A stretch of 64,000 bases of DNA from NCBI GenBank assembly GCA_015680685.1, contig MNCI01030945.1, positions 482,745 to 546,744 of the forward strand. Reading direction: 5' to 3'. The notes beneath the pieces were generated by a model. That model saw only the letters and a list, made by a program, of their open reading frames with translations. It was not told the DNA's origin and ran no database searches. Below are positions 24,350-36,729 of the stretch, piece by piece; position 1 is the stretch's first letter; the number at the start of each line of letters is the position of its first letter. Origin of the DNA: Gnetum montanum (Eukaryota; Streptophyta; Gnetopsida; Gnetales; Gnetaceae). Made by a program: the position numbers and the translations under genes.

Positions 24350-25430
24350 AAAACTCTACCTACTGGCATGGAATATGCATTTTTTAAAAGTGGTAAGCTG
24401 GTGATAATTAATGCCAACCTTGCTCCTGAGTAGAAAAGGATGTTGTTGAAGGTGGTCAACAAATGGCCAACAATCTATGCTTGGTCATATCCTAAACTCA
24501 CAAGAATTGATCCTAGGATCTGCCAACATCACATCTATACTAATTCAGCTATGAAGCCAAAGAGGTAGCCGCAGTGGTGGCTAAACCCCAAATTAAAGCA
24601 AATCATCAAAGAGGAAATTGAACAACTCCTCAAGGCAGGGTTCATTTATCTAATTGTCGATAGTAAGTGGATTAGACCACTTGTAATTGTGCCAAAGAAA
24701 GGTGGTAAGTGGCTAGTCTATATTTATTTTAGGCTATTGAACATGGCAGCATAAAAAGATCATTTTTCATTGCTATTTCTGGACTAGGTGTTAGACACTA
24801 TTTTTGGGCATTGCTATTATAGCTTTTTGGATGGCTATAGTGGCTATAACCAAATTAATATTTGCCCAAGGATAAGGCTAAAAAAACATTCAAAAGTCCC
24901 TAGGGAATTTTTACATATCGTAAGATGCCCTTTGGTATGTCTAATGTCCCTACAACTTTCCAACGTTTGGTCTTAAGCATTTTTTAGTGGCAAATTAGTA
25001 GTGGGATGAAAATGTTCATGGATGACTTTTCCACCTATGGTGCTACATTTGAGCAAGCCTTGGACTACCTTGAGTAAGTGCTTAAAAGGTGTGTGGAGAC
25101 TTAGCTTTAGCTGAATTGGCAAGAGAGCCATCTCATGGTCTAGTAGGACATTGTGTTAGAGCATAGGGTTTCTCAAGTAGGGATTGAGGTGAATCTTGAA
25201 AAGATTTAGGTCATCCAAGGAATAACCCACCAACCAAAAACAATTAAAAATATCTAGTAATTCTTTAGACACAATGGCCATTATCGATGATTCATTAAAA
25301 ATTTCTCTAAGATCGTGAAACCATTGGTCAAGCTTACAAAGAAAGATGCTCCATTCATATGTATCAAGGAATGTGAAAAGGCATTCCAATAGTTTAAGGA
25401 GAAGCTTGTAGAGACTCCAATTCTACGAGC
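24350..25430 (+). pseudogene. Element B reverse transcriptase pseudogene
   Basis: Fragments in order: IEQLLKAGFIY, IVPKKGGKWLVY, SFLDGYSGYNQI, then MPFGMSNVPTTFQRLV and FMDDFSTYG at 25,015-25,041. The last is the catalytic motif with the two Asp residues. The F-M-D-D-F-x-x-Y-G form is characteristic of Athila/Tat-type gypsy RT. Downstream, RWFIKNF-like and PLVKLTKKDAPF sequence lead into RNase H. At least ten stops or shifts break the frame. It is the only one of the four related elements in which the active-site motif survives. Confidence 0.82.
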
Positions 25431-25439
25431 ACTTGATTG

Positions 25440-25971
25440 GTCCTAACCATTTCACATTATGACAAATGCATCAAACTATGCCCTGGGAGGTTTGCTTATG
25501 CAGTTGAATGATAAAAAATGTCCATATTACATCCACTATGCAGGCTAAAGCATTATGGGTGTACAACTCAATTATATCACAACAAAGAAAGAGCTAATGG
25601 CTATGGTGTATGCTTTGGAGAAGTTTAGGCACTATGTGCTTGGATACAAGGTGTTTGTGCACACTAACTTCTTAATGAATAAACCAATAGTGAGCTCCTA
25701 TGTTGTATGGCGGTTGGTGACCTTGCAGGAGTTTGATCTTGCAATGGTAAATCGAAAGGAGACTAAGAATGTGATCATTGATTACTTGTCTAAGTTACAA
25801 TGGGACAACAAAGAGGACAAGATCCCACTCCATGATCAATTTCCTAATGAACTCCTCTTTGCTAGTGTAATAAATGAACAAGTGTTTGCTGAACCCAAAT
25901 GGTACGATGACATCCTCACTTATCTTTACAATCAAGAGATGCCACAAGACTTGAATTTCCAAAAGAAATAA
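25440..25971 (+). pseudogene. Element B RNase H pseudogene
   Basis: From MTNASNYALGGLL near 25,455 to the open segment 25,555-25,971 (ITTKKELMAMVYALEKFRHY, then LQEFDLAMVNRKETKN). The C-terminal linker WDNKEDKIPLHDQFPNELL matches E at 15,200-15,120. The acidic residue before the final LSKL-type motif is preserved (IIDYLSK). Confidence 0.78.
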
Positions 25972-26009
25972 TAGTTTCTTCATTAAGCTAAACACGTCAT
26001 GAAGATTAA

Positions 26010-27110
26010 CAGATAACTTTACAAGGTGTGTGTTGATGGCTTAGTTCATTGGTGTGTTCCTGATGCTACTCAACTGCGTGTTCTCCAAGATGTTCACAAG
26101 GGTTCTTGTGGGGGCCACTATGCAAGGAGATGCATGGCCATTAAAATCTTAATGGTAGGATAGTATTGGCCAACACTTTTTAGGGATGCCCACCAATTTG
26201 TCTACTCTTGTGAATGCTGTCAACGAGATGGTGCAATGATCGCTCGAATGGTGGGACCTTTGCAATGGATCAAACCACTAGAACCCTTCAACATCTGGCA
26301 CATAGACTTCATGGGTCCCATCATACCCATGTCAAATGGAAAGGTGTACATAATAGTCACTGTTAACTATTGTACAAAATGGGCAGAAGTAGCAATAGTC
26401 ACCAACTGTACATCTTCCATTGCTACTTGGTTTGTACAACAAAATGTTGTAAATAGGTTTGGAGTGCCACATGCACTAATTTCTAATAATGGTACTCATT
26501 TTATATATGCTCTTTTTGCAAGCTCATGTAATGCTTGGGAGTTAAGCATAAATTAACAACACCCTACCAGGGAGATCACTAAAATCTTAATAAGAACAAT
26601 TAGCAAATATAGAAGAGAATGGAGCATAAAACCTAACGATGCCCTCTAGGCATACCACTCAACATGGAAACTCCCTATAGGCTACTCTCTCTATGAGTTG
26701 GTGTATGAAACATTACTAACTCTTTCAATTCAATTCGAGCTTTGTACACTTTCAACAGCCTGTGACTTAGACCTTGACATGAGCCTAGCATAAAAAGAGA
26801 TATTGATCAACCTTGTGCTAGATGAAAATTAGTTGGTAGCTTTGTCTTTGAATGAAGTGCACAAAATATTTAGTAAACAACATCATGACCTTAGAATATG
26901 GAAGGTAAAATCTCAACCTGGAGACAATGTTCTCTACTGGAACCCCACACATGTACTTTAATGAACTAAGTTCCAAATGTTATGGGAAGGACTTTACATC
27001 ATTTATGAAACCTTTCCTTCAAGGGCCATGTTAATTTACAAACCTTAGAGCCTAAATAAGAAACAACTGGTGAACATGCAACAACTAAGACCTTTCCATT
27101 AGTCCAAGTA
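26010..27110 (+). pseudogene. Element B integrase pseudogene
   Basis: The zinc-binding part reads DVHKGSCGGHYA then CECCQRDG. The core includes PFNIWHIDFMGP (first catalytic Asp), TKWAEVAIVTN and ALISNNGTHF, where the second catalytic Asp has become Asn. Near 26,640-26,720 a decayed STWKLPIGYSLYELVY block marks the C-terminal part, as in E. The stop falls a little before 27,120, followed by TTAGTCATGGGGGAGA at 27,178, a polypurine-tract-like sequence. Confidence 0.8.
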
Positions 27111-27169
27111 AGCGAGTGAAATCAATGCCTCATTGGATGGACAACCATGCTCAATCTTTTGGATCTCCT

Positions 27170-28635
27170 CCTTTCAACTTAGTCATGGGGGAGATGGTCA
27201 TCTATGCTAGTCATTAAACTAGCTCATCAGCTTTTCTACTTTTTTTTTTGTTTTACACTTTCTTATTTTTCCAAAATTTTTGTTTTATAACATTGTTAGT
27301 ATGTTTTATTTTTCTTGAATATTTTACAATGTCTTTTATATTTTCCTTTATTTTGGTGTGAGTTCTCCTTGTTTTCTAATAAAATATCTTTGTTGCCAAT
27401 AGGACACAATGATGTTATAGCTATTTAGTAATGGTAGTTTATACCTAATGTTTTTGAGTGCTAATGTCTAGTTTCTATTGTTAAATTTTGATGATTAATG
27501 ACTAAGAAAGAGTTTCTTTTTCATGGAATAGGTGGTGAGTCCATGTCATCCACCCATTCACCAATAATAAAACTTTAATGAATTTGTGACCTTGTTAGTT
27601 TCCAAACTTTGGAAAGATTTAGAGGTTTGAAAAGGGTGTGACTTCAAGGGGATTCAATACTCTTTGTGCCTCTAGTTGCTTGAGTGTGTGTGTGTTTTCA
27701 TGGATTTCTTATTGTTTTGTGTCGATCACTAAGAGGAAGTTGAATGTCTTTGCATGGTGTGGTTTCCATCCATAAAAACATAAAACTTAAAAAACAGAGA
27801 GAGAAAAAAAGATGATGGCAATTTCAAGCACATCCCTTAGACAAAATAATGGGCTACAAGCACTCATTATGGTACTAGAAAGACATGTTACCCATGCTTG
27901 AAGGTCCCCTCTAACTAAGGCCCTTTCTCACTTCGTGCTTCTCTTTTCTTCTCAAATAAGGAATGCTAGTTTTCTATTGAAGCATTCTTGTATCTCAAGG
28001 GGATGGACTAGCCCTAGAGTGGTGATGCAAAGTCACTGAAAGTGATTGGTTTTGATCTAGACTAAGGATAGATTTTATTGAGTCATTTAACCATAGAATT
28101 CACAAGGGACTTCATGTGCCCATGATTGGAAAATCCATTCCACACTCTCTCTCATCCATCAATGCTCTCCATAACTCACCTTACCACCAATTTCCATGTT
28201 TTTTTTCAATGTCTTATTTTGATGTGTTGAAATTATTAGATGGATTCTTCTAGATTCAGTCCTTAACTTTTCATACTCATTAATCAATTGTGGGACCCAT
28301 GGACTCTTTAATTAAGGTTATGTAAGGGCAAAAAAGGGCATGAGCCTACTATGGGGAGTATCCACTTGCATGTCTCTTAGTTGGGGTAATTCAGTCCCTT
28401 ATCCTTAGACATTTTTACAATCAAATCTTTTGCATTCCCCATCAGTTGCATCCAACTATGTTCTCCTTAAGGAATTTCTTCAATCATTCTCCATCTTTTG
28501 TGAAATCTCAAGCCCTCTTCATGTATCTCATTATGTTCTTGGCTTTGTGGGCTTTCATTTGGTTCCAATTTCACTCAAAAACTCCTTGTATTTTTTGAAT
28601 TTTGACTTGGTCAATGGTGGTCAATAGTAACGTTA
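27170..28635 (+). other. Non-coding spacer after integrase in element B
   Basis: No protein can be read. Conserved blocks shared with A, D and E stand out: GTGTGACTTCAAGGGGATT at 27,637-27,655 and a long block around GAAAGACATGTTACCCATGC with CTAACTAAGGCCCTTTCTC at 27,867-27,935. The order and spacing are similar in E on the other strand. The function is unknown; packaging, RNA structure or splicing roles are possible. Confidence 0.55.
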
Positions 28636-28725
28636 ACTAGGCCTAGTTGATGCACTTGACCACGTTGACTAGGCCTCGTTGATGAGGCCCACTTGATGCA
28701 TGGGAAAAATTCTATATATAGCACC
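28636..28725 (+). promoter_or_regulatory. Possible internal promoter of element B
   Basis: This stretch repeats TTGATG words (GTTGATGCACTTGACC, CGTTGATGAGGCC, ACTTGATGCATGG), the same vocabulary as the U3 of the B LTR at 20,886-21,000. They are followed by TCTATATATAGC at 28,711-28,722, a TATA-like box at a distance comparable to the one in the LTR. About 435 bp downstream begins the extra reading frame. D has the equivalent arrangement with its own repeat word (36,655-36,729). Confidence 0.5.
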
Positions 28726-29159
28726 CACTAAGTAGGAATTTTTTCCTATTTACTTCAAATGTAAGAGAAGTTTTTGCAATTTTTCAGAGCTTAAATCCTT
28801 CCAAAGCCCATAACTTTTAAATTGTTTGTCCAATTCACTCCATTATTTAGTTCTGCAACTTCTAAAGGTACACTTTACATCATGGGGGCCAAAAATCTTA
28901 GGTTTTTGATAGAAAATTTTCTAGAATTTTTTTAACTCCCCCATGGGTTTAATGAATAAAATGATGTTAAATCATCAACCTTTAGAAGTTAAACCCTTCC
29001 AATACACTCTCGTAACCTATTTAATCAGATAATAGTAAAATAATCAAATCAGCCATGATTACAACTTAGCCAAGTGTAACTACCCCAAGAGATAAGGTAT
29101 TCCAAATGTTTCAAACTTACATAATAAGTGCTAATCCTTGGTCATGTTGTGATTACAGA

Positions 29160-31995
29160 TGACACCTAGATTGAAATGTTTGAAGGAGGGAGGACCATTT
29201 GAACAAAGGGACAAACATCCTAGAGTTGGAAGAGAGTAGTAAGAACAAGGATAAGAACATGTAGCAAAAACTCATGTGATAGGACCTATTCAAGAGGTGC
29301 CTGAAGTGGAATCTATCTAACAAATTCCTAAGGAAGCAGCTATAACTAAACAATCCCATCAGGATGAAGTGCCAAGACTTAAGGTCAAATTGACTCAAAA
29401 TTCTCTTAATCAGATCAAGCCTTGTGACATCCAATGTTCAATTCTCTAGGAATTAAACTTTGGACCACTCTTAAAACATGTTCTAGTAGAAGTCAAGATG
29501 TAGTTTTAGAACTCTCCCATGTGGCCAATCATCACTTTCAGTGGTACATGGGAGAGACATATCTCTTCTGAAATAGTAGGTGGGTGGAAGCCACTATGAA
29601 TATCAAGGATATTTAGGTGTTCTACTTAGTGGAGGCTATTGCACAAGCCCTTGTGTTGCCTGATATTAGAACAAATTTGGTAGATATCTCCACACAAGTA
29701 GACCCGAAGGCAAAGGAGTGGACCTAGCAATGTTATAGAGTGGACCACAATGAATATGATGTACTAACCCTAGCGGAGCGCATATATTTGAAGATAACAA
29801 CCTATCAACTCAATCTGATGATGAGGCCAAGTAAGGTAACTACCTTTTCTACCTGTGCATGTGTTGTTTTGAGTGGAAAATTCCATGTGAACCTTCCACG
29901 GTTGATCTATCTAGAGATAAAGAAGTGATTTAAGGAAAATGAACATGGAAGGAAGGCCTTGTCCTTTCCCTACCTCATCAAAAAAGTATGCAAAAGGGTA
30001 GGAATAATTCGCTATGTTAATAATACAATCAAGCATGCTCCTTCTACCTCTTGGGAAAGAATTATGAAAGACAAGACCCCTGCCATAACCAAGGAAGAGG
30101 AGCAGCAACCACCACCTCCATCGTCCACTCACAAAATAATGTGAGAGTTCCATGTTGTCTTTGAATGAATGTGTGAGATTTGAGAGTAGCTCTTGCGTGA
30201 GCAAGAGTAATGAGCAGGAATGAGTGATGGTGATCCATCTGTGTATCGCCCAGTGATGGGTCACCTCAACAAAGTGGCTTGAATCATCACCTAAATGGAG
30301 GGAGGTGGACCAATTTTCTCAGCCCAAAGAACATAGCTGCCCATGAGATTAAATCCTAACACTCAATAAGTAATGGTCTCTTCCTTACAATAGCAACAAT
30401 GCCTAGAAATCTTTGTAAATGTTGCTACTTTTTTGGTGCACCTAGAGGAGGGAAGAGGGTAATTGTCTTGGTGATGCAATACCATGGGCTAGAGACAGTA
30501 GCAAAGATGATTGTTGATAGAAGTGCCAAGGCATTGAATGCACTTGTGGCATATGTACTAGACATTTTTGTACTTAGATATGTGCAAACGTCTATAGGAA
30601 TAGGTAGCAGCAAATTGACTGTAGCCCAGCACAAGGAGATGCTGTACCAATTAGTAGGAACTACGCAAGCAATTTTGGATGTCTTTAACCTTCCATATAC
30701 AATCATTACAACCCAATCAAAGTTGCTAAAAGTAAGGGGGAAATTCATTATCATGGAGGGGCAAATCAAAATACACTGAACTCAAAACCAATGCTTGGCT
30801 ATGGAGGTTTTTGAACTAAGAGCTTGTCTTGTTGATCCTACATTTCTCAATCGTACATTAACACATGATGAAGCTTTCAAACAGCTTCAAAACAAGCTCA
30901 AAAAGGTTGAGGACATAAAGGAGATGATGATCTTTGATCAATCCTTAGCCAATGTGACCATGCATAATATTCAAAAGGCCTTGGACCAAACTCACCAAGA
31001 GAATGTAACTTTGACTGTAGAAAATCATTTCCTAAGGAATATTGATGTGCAGAAGCAACAAATGTAAGATTTCATCCATCAACAGCAGGAGCAGCTAGTG
31101 AGAGTGAACTATGAACTAAGGAGATTAGTAGCCGAAAATAGAAATCTCTCCATGAGGGAAGTTCAAGCTCTTCGTTAGAAATTTGCAATAGAGGTGGTCA
31201 CCTAGAAAAATGAGGCTCTCAAGTTTAAGAGAGTCAAAAACCACTATAGAGATTAGGTTGGTCTACAAAAAGAAATCAATGAGAAACATATTTAGATGGT
31301 GAGGAAAAAAGTTAATATGGCCCTCCAGTAGCTCAAGGAAGGAGGTGATGTCTGGCAACTTATCTTTGATGGGCTTAATGACTATAACAAAGCAGAGATC
31401 CGCATGATAGAGAAACAGATCAAGGAGATGATGGAGTACATGAAGCTTGCCAATCTCCATTATGCAAATTTGACAATACTAATTGCCGAATGGCCATGGT
31501 CTAAATTGGAGAAATAGGTGGCCAATTCATACTTTTTGTACGAAGCTGAGTTCAAGCACACAAAGACACCAAGTTGAAGATTAAGGTGGCAAATGTAGAA
31601 ATTGATGTTCTCAAGTAGTGCTTCATCGATCAACGATCTACAGTTGAGAACCTAGTTAGGGAAATGAGTTACTAGGAGTTGAAGAATGTAGTAAGGGCAT
31701 TCAATTTTGAACGTAAACTTTTCTTTGCCTAGTTTATCAATGCAAAGGAGCTATTTCGGCAATGCCCTATCCTTGGGATGTTCCCACACCAGCCCACATT
31801 TGTGATGTGGCATGGATCATGAATGATCCTAGGAGTAAGAAGGAGAAGATGAAGGCACTGTTCGATACTTTCCATCTTCCACCAGAAGTTGCAGTTGCCA
31901 CAGGTCAACCATAATCGCCTCAATCACCATGTGCACCTGAAGTAGGAGAAGGTCCTTTGGAGCCTCAAGAACCTCCATTGGCTAAGATCATTTGA
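29160..31995 (+). pseudogene. Extra 3' reading frame of element B, coiled-coil protein
   Basis: The start ATG (29,160) is preceded directly by TTGTGATTACAG, a splice-acceptor-like sequence. Across several frameshifts about 945 codons can be followed, matching the frame in D from end to end. The middle segment shared with D has the pattern TVAQHKEMLYQLV, then FNLPYTIITTQSKLL. The C-terminal half (about 30,800-31,700) is rich in Glu, Lys, Gln and Leu with heptad spacing, hence coiled coil, and the tail contains DVPTPAHI before a proline-rich end. It occupies the position of env-like frames in plant gypsy elements but shows no signal peptide or membrane segment. Confidence 0.65.
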
Positions 31996-32249
31996 ACTTC
32001 TTCCTCATCTTTGTGCCATCAAAGGAATTGTATTTATCATTTTTGTCCCGGTGTTTAATTTTGTTATCCTGAACACCAAAATTTTGTAATGATTATAAAT
32101 CTATACACTTGGGGACTTAGTGTTGGTTTGTGTTTTTGTTTGTAAATGTGAGCAGTTAGTCAATAATACCATACATTTCCAAATTTTGTAAGAAACTTGT
32201 TCCTCTTTTTCTTCTCTCAAGAACGAGTTTTCATTCAGTCATGGAGGTA

Positions 32250-32536
32250 TGATGAGTTGTGTTTTCTTGGATTTCATCGATGTGACATCGTTGATGTGGG
32301 ATTTGATGTGTTGATGTGGCCTTGTCAATGTAGTGTTTATTTTCATTGATAAATATGCACTCACCCACTAAGTTTATGGAATCTTTGGTCATAGTTGTAG
32401 TGGAGCTCTTGTAGTTTTCTTACTTAAAGTTAGAATATTTTTCTAAGTACTCATAGTAAGAGTCAAAGAGTGTATGAATCTTTATTTGAGCACTATTGTA
32501 CCTAAGCACAACAGTGTATGTGGAAATAAAGATGAC
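32250..32536 (+). repeat. Element B 3' LTR, left part
   Basis: It begins TGATGAGTTGTG after the polypurine tract TCATGGAGGTA and matches 20,886-21,190. It ends at the target duplication ATGAC (32,532-32,536), where element D is inserted; the rest of this LTR continues at 41,054-41,620. Confidence 0.9.
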
Positions 32537-33321
32537 TGATGAATCGCGATTTATTAGGTCACAATATCGTATATGCGATATCATGACTCCCGTGTAGGCC
32601 TATAAATACACCTTAGGTGCATGGTGAAGGGAAGTTTTTTTAGTTAGAAAATAGTTTTCATTTTAAGTCTTTCTCAATCTTTTCTCCCAATGCATGCTCA
32701 CAGTGTGATGATTATAATTGTACGACATCCTTTATTCGACTGTGACATACTTGGACACACACATGACCAGAAATAAAGATCAAGATTACTTCATCATTGC
32801 AGCATTCACTTAGTTTAATTATTTAATTGTTATTATTATTTATTGCTTTCGTAGTTAATATCTCTTCATCCCAAACTCCTTAAACACGGAATGAGTATGA
32901 CCTAATCACGAGCATTCAAGTGTGACTACTTGGTATTCCAATAGCATACCTAGGCCATGCGCTTGGTAATCCCAGTGGTAGTCATGCACGAGGTCCAAGA
33001 TGTGTATGGATGATTATGGAACGGATGTTCATCGCACTTAGGCTAGCTTAGATTCTCTCTCCCTTTTCCTCTTAGCTTAATTAAATTTATTTTCCATTGC
33101 CTCTAGGAGTAGCACTAGGTTAGAAACCACATCATACACCTCACTCTAGACTAAACCATATGTGACAAAGCATATACTAGTCTGGGTAGGAAGACAATGG
33201 ACTACGATCAATGAGTAACTATCTAGATACCACAACTAGGCTGTCTGTGGAGTTTGACTGGATCATGCATGAAACACTCATATTCGTATGGTTGAATGTA
33301 GGGATACCTCGTCACTCATCA
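32537..33321 (+). repeat. Element D 5' LTR
   Basis: It runs from TGATGAATCGCG to CGTCACTCATCA. The U3 start carries GATATC words (TATGCGATATCATG), with a TATA box CCTATAAATACA at 32,599-32,610. The U5 end resembles that of A. It is 785 bp long, against 819 bp for the 3' copy, which has one extra GATATC subrepeat. Confidence 0.9.
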
Positions 33322-33341
33322 TTGGCACCATTGCTGGGGAC
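33322..33341 (+). promoter_or_regulatory. Primer binding site of element D
   Basis: TTGGCACCATTGCTGGGGAC follows the 5' LTR directly; it is the same type as in A, B and E. Confidence 0.85.
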
Positions 33342-33453
33342 GGTGCTAGTTATTTAGATTAGTTACATCATACAAGATCACTGTAACAAATCCTTGATAA
33401 TATATATTTCAGAAAGAAGTAATTGCAAATAAGTCACACACAAACTCATAACA

Positions 33454-35112
33454 ATGTCTCTCCCACAAGACTATGATAATGCAACAACCAGTAAGGCAAT
33501 TCATTGGAGAACCAACGAATTATACAATGATGAAGATGAAGTTTGGAGTACCCAATCTGATGTAGGGGTCTCCTATGAACATAAACGAAGATAACATCAT
33601 CCCAAATCATGAATGCATAACCTACCTAGTGACGATGAACCCCTACTGGCCANAGCAAAAGTATGGTATAGGTCATTAAAACCAAAATCAATTCAATGTT
33701 GGTCGACACTGGTAGAACTATTTAATGAAAGATATCAAACCTATGCGAGAGTGTTGGCCTTGAGGAGACAAATCCAAGAGTGTAAACAAGTGTAACATGA
33801 ACCCTTGGACATGGCCTTAGAAAGATATTATGCATTGTTAAGCAACTACCCAGGCCATGGGTTCTCTGAGGAAAGGCTAATGTGTCACATCATAGATGGG
33901 CTCTGTAATGAAACAAGGGAAGCCCTAGGGATGTATGCTTGAGGTCAACTATACAAGCTATAAACCCATTAACTCCAAGAGATTATTAAGCGGGTAGCAA
34001 ACAAAGAAGGAGAAATGGCTAAATGGAAGAATGTTGAAAACTCTCAATGGGACCAAAATCTCAATCTAACGAAGGTCCATAATCATGAAGAGGAGAAATC
34101 AACTCACTGCAAGGAGGTGGAACCATCTTTGCCAGTACTACAATCATTGGATGAAATTAAGACAAAGATCAATAGGATGATGGAGTGGATACATGAAAAA
34201 TATGGAGAATATGCCAACATTATTGGAGGTAGAGCCATGATGAACCAAGAAGTAGGATAGAATACCACTAGACAATCAGAAAGAAGGGTAGAAGAGAATA
34301 AGAACTCAACTACTAATCATATGTATCAATGCAACATTTGCCTGTACGATCACCCCAAGGGTTAATGCCCAATTTGGTTACATTTACATGAGCATTGGAG
34401 AAGAATGTTACATCCAAAGTTCGTACAGAAATACTGTGTTCAATCAAAGTGGAAACAATCCCAGTTGTGGGGGAGGCCACCCCCAAGCTGGTTACACCCT
34501 TCATACCATCCGAACCTAAGTGCTTATTAAGTCCAACATACTGTTTCCCCAACTGGGTTAACATCCTGTATCTTGCCACATTATTATTATTCTCCTCAAT
34601 ACTATCAACCTGTATCCTCACCAACAAGACCACCACCTTGGGTACCTTACACATCTCAATTTCAAAATTCTCATCCTTCACCTCCTTCTACATCGCCACC
34701 AATTGTACTCAAAGGATTTTCCCCACAACATCAACCCATTAATGTTATTTGTGCTTCTACTTTCAACAGTAGTGGGAATCCTCCACAACATCATCAGCAT
34801 CGCTTCTTTAGACATGACCATAGAAAGGGACACCACAATTCAAAAACCACTACATCCGCCAACTCAGCACAAGTCCAACACTGTGGTGCATCTTCCTGTT
34901 CACACTAAATGCCTCATGTTTCCTTATCAGGGCCACCACTCAATACTCCAACAACCATGCGGCCCAATGAATATAGCCACATAGGGAGACATGTTGGTCC
35001 TTGCATACCATCTTACAATCACAAGTGCTATAGTGGGTCAACTCCTTATAAATTAACCACATCTTATAACTTTCCCCACTATGTCAACTTTAATCAAGTG
35101 TGTGAATCCTAA
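33454..35112 (+). pseudogene. Element D gag pseudogene
   Basis: A start ATG at 33,454 (MSLPQDYDNA) leads to DDEPLL, then KVWYRSLKPKSIQCWSTLVE, LFNERYQTYARV and, past a stop, YPGHGF and HIIDGLCNE, the retrotransposon capsid pattern seen in A. A single N at 33,653 sits where about 65 residues present in A are missing. The later part 34,573-34,908 is rich in Pro, Ser, His and Tyr. No zinc knuckle and no protease follow. Stops at about 33,795, 33,943 and 34,260 make the copy inactive. Confidence 0.75.
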
Positions 35113-36654
35113 TGGGGTAAGCATGACCAGGTCTCAATATTTTCAACATGCAAGGATCCCAAACTCTCATTTATTAATCCTAGCTATGCTGAACCGTTTA
35201 GTTATGAGGGGTATCCTCCATTCTAACAAGCAGGATTAATAAATATTTTTCCTTTTCTTTAATTTTACAATTTTTTGTTTTCCAATTTTTCATCTTTCAA
35301 TTTATTGTTTTGTCTTTTTGTCATTTTGTCTTTTTATGAGTAATCTCATCTATGAATAAAACACTCATGTGACCCATTAGTTGAGGTGTTGTTTAATGTT
35401 ATCAAGTCTCAGGTGACTAATTATTTGAACAGCGAGCCCACAACATCCATCCACCCATTTTATTAATAAGAGGTTCTACCCTGGGTACAATGATATTCCT
35501 AATCATTAAGACTTAAAGTAATCTTGTGTTCCTTATACCTAGAGTGAAGAAGGATGGACTAAGGGGGAATGACCAGGGTGTGACATCAAGGGGACTTGTG
35601 GATTCTCTTTGGTGACATCCATGGGAGTTATCATGCAGTTGGGTTGTACTAAGATCCTTGTAGATCTAATGAAAAATGGGAGTAAGAGTAATCAAAAGGC
35701 ACTCAATCATGGAAATTTAATGCTATTCTAGGGGGTCCCACTGGAAAGACATGCACCCATCCCTAAAGGTAGGTGACTTATTTGGATTAAGCATTAAAAG
35801 AAAAAAAGAGAGAGAAAGAAGAGAGCAAGAAGAGTGTGCCAAAGTGGCCACACAAAAAGAAAAAGAAAAGATCAAGCTCACAGTGCTGCAAGTAATTCCG
35901 AACCACTCCTCCCTTGAACAAAATGCCAAGTGATCATATGCCTTGCTGTCACGGTACTCTTATGGTTGTCCATCATAGGATGAAGAAATGCGATGTCACT
36001 GATCAGAGGAACGGACTTGGTCCTGATTTTTGAGCGACAGGTTAATAACACATTAATCTTACCTTACACCAATGATTCATTGTGCCCTGAGTTAGTTACC
36101 TCATGTCCCAATCTCTATAATCCCTTCTACAGTTTGCCTCATCTCGTTGTCAATGTATGTGTGATTTGTGTTTTGTGTAGCATTGAATTCATACCTCATC
36201 ACGATGGTATTTATATGTGTGTGTTTTATGGAACTGGTGTGGATTACATTTAACCCTTCTAGTGCCTATGTACATTTTAAGGTGTGGTTACATAAGGGCA
36301 TTATAGGTTGGAACCTGTTTTGGGGAGGACCCAGTTGCTTAACTTTTGTAATTTGTACTTGTTGCACACCACCACATCATTTTATACCCTTCGAGCGCTT
36401 CATTGCCAAATCTATTCTTTCCCTTATCATCCTTCCGATTCAAACGTTCCTATGTACCAACACATGTTCTTTTTCCTCATACTCTTTATGACTTCCATCG
36501 CCAGATTTTACACCATTATCCTTTTTGTGCCTTCAAGCCTAATCAATATTACCCTAGACCCTTTAAATTGACTTCAAGTCCTTCATTTTTGAGTTAGGAA
36601 TTTCAAGAAAAAAATTTATCCATTTTTTTTCTAAGTACCTTACTTCAAACAAGC
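35113..36654 (+). other. Non-coding spacer of element D
   Basis: This holds the conserved family block as GTGTGACATCAAGGGGAC at 35,578-35,595 and a second block around GGAAAGACATGCACCC near 35,742. Between about 36,400 and 36,590 a short open stretch again reads as a Tyr/Pro/Phe-rich gag-tail-like sequence (FKPNQYYPRPFKL), which may be a displaced piece of gag. No pol sequence is present. Confidence 0.5.
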
Positions 36655-36729
36655 CGCTATATCGCGTATGCGATATCATGGACGCACTATCACATATGCG
36701 ATATCGCGTCCTATGAAAACTATAAATAT
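36655..36729 (+). promoter_or_regulatory. Possible internal promoter of element D
   Basis: Repeated GCGATATC words (ATCGCGTATGCGATATCATG, ATATGCGATATCGCG), the same vocabulary as the U3 of the D LTR, are followed by ACTATAAATATGGG, a TATA box, at about 36,719-36,732. The extra reading frame starts about 500 bp downstream. The parallel with 28,636-28,725 in B, which uses its own different word, argues for function rather than chance. Confidence 0.55.

Noticed and set aside
29160-31995. Calling the extra frame of B an envelope protein
   Set aside because: Position fits, but I see no signal peptide, membrane segment or cleavage site; the sequence is mostly coiled coil.
34313-34681. 122-codon open stretch on the minus strand in D
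   Set aside because: It is the reverse of the proline- and serine-rich gag tail and has no independent support.
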